From contig CBFGWV010000027.1 in assembly GCA_965652545.1 (NCBI GenBank), positions 1 to 31,405 on the forward strand: a stretch of 31,405 nt of DNA, written 5' to 3'. A program made the translations under genes and the position numbers. Below, piece after piece: positions 30,187 through 31,405 of the stretch (position 1 is the first letter of the stretch; each line of letters begins with the position of its first letter). The notes beneath the pieces were generated by a model, which was not told the DNA's origin, did not search any database, and saw only the letters and a list, made by a program, of their open reading frames with translations. This DNA comes from CBFGWV01 sp965652545 (GTDB lineage: Bacteria; Pseudomonadota; Gammaproteobacteria; Competibacterales; Competibacteraceae).

Positions 30187-31344
30187 ATGACGTTTGAATC
30201 CTTCGACCCCGGTCGGGTGCCCTCCCCTTGCTTTGTGGTCGACGAGGTTGCGGTGGAGCGCAATCTGCAAGTCCTCGATCGCGTCCAGCAGGACAGCGGC
30301 GCCAACGTGCTGGCGGCACTCAAGGCGTTTTCGATGTGGAGCCTGGCACCGCTGGTCGGCCGCTATCTTTCGGGCACCTGCGCCAGCGGGCTGCACGAGG
30401 CGCGCCTGGGACATGAGGCCTACGGCGGTGAGGTGCATGTATTCTCGGCCGCCTACAGCGAGCCCGACCTGCGCGCGTTGCTGGGTTTTGCCCATCATGT
30501 GGTATTCAACTCCATCGGGCAGTGGAGACGGTTTCAGCCGTTGATCCGCGAGGCGCTCCAGCAACGCCCCGAGCTTCGCTTCGGCCTGCGTATCAACCCG
30601 GAGCACTCCGAGGGCGCGGTGGCAATCTACGACCCCTGCGCCCCATGCTCGCGGCTGGGCATACCGCTGAGCCAGCTCGATGAGAGTGCCTTGGAGGGCA
30701 TCAGCGGACTGCATTTCCATACCTTGTGCGAGCAAGGGCTGCCGCCACTGGCGCGCACCGTGGCCGCGGTGGAGGCGAAGTTCGGTCACCTGTTGCCGCA
30801 AATGGAGTGGGTCAACTTCGGCGGCGGGCACCATATCACCGCCGACGACTACGACGTCGATGGGTTGATTGCACTGATAAAAGACTTTTCCGCACGTCAC
30901 CGGGTGCAGGTGTACCTGGAGCCCGGCGAAGCGGTGGCCATCCACACCGGCGTGCTGGTGGCGGAAGTCCTGGACGTCACCTGGAACGGCAGGCCGCTGG
31001 CCATTCTCGACACCTCGGCCACCTGCCACATGCCCGATACGTTGGAGATGCCCTACCGCGCCGACATACGCGGTGCCGGGCTGCCCGGCGAGTTCTCTCA
31101 CGACTACCGCCTCGGCGGCATGACCTGCCTGGCCGGGGATGTCATCGGGGATTACAGTTTCGAGCGGCCGCTGGCCATCGGCAATCGCCTGCTGTTCGAC
31201 GACATGGCGCATTACACGATGGTCAAGACCACCACGTTCAACGGCATCAACCTGCCGTCAATCGCGGTGTGGAACAGCGCGACAGACGCCTTGCGGGTGG
31301 TGAAGTCCTTCGGTTACGAAGACTTCAAGCAGCGGTTATCTTGA
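30187..31344 (+). CDS. nspC: Carboxynorspermidine decarboxylase
   Basis: A 385-residue PLP-dependent decarboxylase of the alanine-racemase fold. The PLP lysine is K46 in LAALKAFSMW. GGGHH (212-216) and YLEPGEAVA (243-251) bind the cofactor phosphate and substrate, as in Vibrio NspC. SATCHMPDTLE carries the C-terminal catalytic Cys/Asp region. It removes CO2 from carboxynorspermidine or carboxyspermidine to give the polyamine, the final step of the alternative pathway. The start is taken as the ATG at 30187; a TTG at 30178 is in frame and cannot be excluded, because neither has a strong ribosome site. It follows the dehydrogenase after an 80-base gap holding a hairpin. Confidence 0.92.
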   Translation: MTFESFDPGRVPSPCFVVDEVAVERNLQVLDRVQQDSGANVLAALKAFSMWSLAPLVGRYLSGTCASGLHEARLGHEAYGGEVHVFSAAYSEPDLRALLGFAHHVVFNSIGQWRRFQPLIREALQQRPELRFGLRINPEHSEGAVAIYDPCAPCSRLGIPLSQLDESALEGISGLHFHTLCEQGLPPLARTVAAVEAKFGHLLPQMEWVNFGGGHHITADDYDVDGLIALIKDFSARHRVQVYLEPGEAVAIHTGVLVAEVLDVTWNGRPLAILDTSATCHMPDTLEMPYRADIRGAGLPGEFSHDYRLGGMTCLAGDVIGDYSFERPLAIGNRLLFDDMAHYTMVKTTTFNGINLPSIAVWNSATDALRVVKSFGYEDFKQRLS

Positions 31345-31405
31345 GGACGGCGTTTTAAGTTTTGCCTCTTTATGGATTCCGATCAGGTCACGACGGGAGC
31401 TCCCC

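Noticed and set aside
30052..31212. A 386-codon open frame on the minus strand
   Set aside because: It is antisense to nspC, with no family motif; nspC has clear PLP-binding residues.
1..31405. CRISPR array, tRNA, rRNA, prophage or insertion sequence
   Set aside because: No regularly spaced repeats, cloverleaf-like sequences, transposase or phage genes were seen anywhere in the window.

Overview
The window looks like a chromosomal segment of a GC-rich gammaproteobacterium. The evidence is a NemR/CurA-type pair, SoxR with a SoxR-type promoter, the three-gene set ybhP-clsB-ybhN in the same order as in E. coli, the carboxynorspermidine route for polyamines, and extragenic palindromes of the GTAGGAG...GCGAT type common in Pseudomonas and related bacteria. 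I cannot name the genus. I see no rRNA, tRNA, insertion sequence, integrase, phage gene or CRISPR array.

Layout. 1-1,840: a curA-like reductase and its NemR-like repressor, each preceded by a copy of the same TAGAC-N5-GTCTA palindrome. 1,997-2,497: a secreted fasciclin-domain protein. 2,574-8,983 (minus): a seven-gene operon encoding, in transcription order, a Rid protein, a class V PLP enzyme, an SDR-like protein, and a polyamine/spermidine-type ABC importer (binding protein, two permeases, ATPase). A divergent LysR regulator follows (9,077-9,928). 9,950-13,192: a Rob/SoxS-like AraC regulator and SoxR (minus), divergent from a two-gene ABC exporter whose promoter carries a SoxR-box-like dyad in a 19-bp spacer. 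A REPIN-like palindrome pair separates this from an NADPH-dependent FMN reductase (13,465-14,040). 14,322-15,884: a secreted M28 peptidase with a PA domain. 15,963-18,891 (minus): ybhP-clsB-ybhN, with 4-bp overlaps. 18,964-24,183 (minus): a complete peptide/nickel-type ABC importer. 24,296-25,390 (minus): four small envelope proteins, including a 28-residue membrane peptide. 25,602-28,544 (minus): a large secreted M6-like metalloprotease with three related beta-rich repeats and an EF-hand loop. 28,904-31,344: carboxynorspermidine dehydrogenase and decarboxylase.

How the genes may work together. Two independent electrophile/redox-response units (NemR-CurA; SoxR, Rob-like regulator, exporter and possibly the FMN reductase) suggest this region handles reactive quinones, aldehydes or redox-cycling compounds. 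The Rid/PLP/SDR/transporter operon looks like uptake plus breakdown of a nitrogen-containing small molecule. It is the best candidate here for an uncharacterised pathway, because the SDR-like protein lacks the usual catalytic Tyr-Lys pair and the substrate cannot be named from sequence. Secreted peptidases, a peptide importer, membrane-lipid enzymes and polyamine synthesis make up the rest. All family assignments are by recognition of motifs and overall similarity, without database searches.
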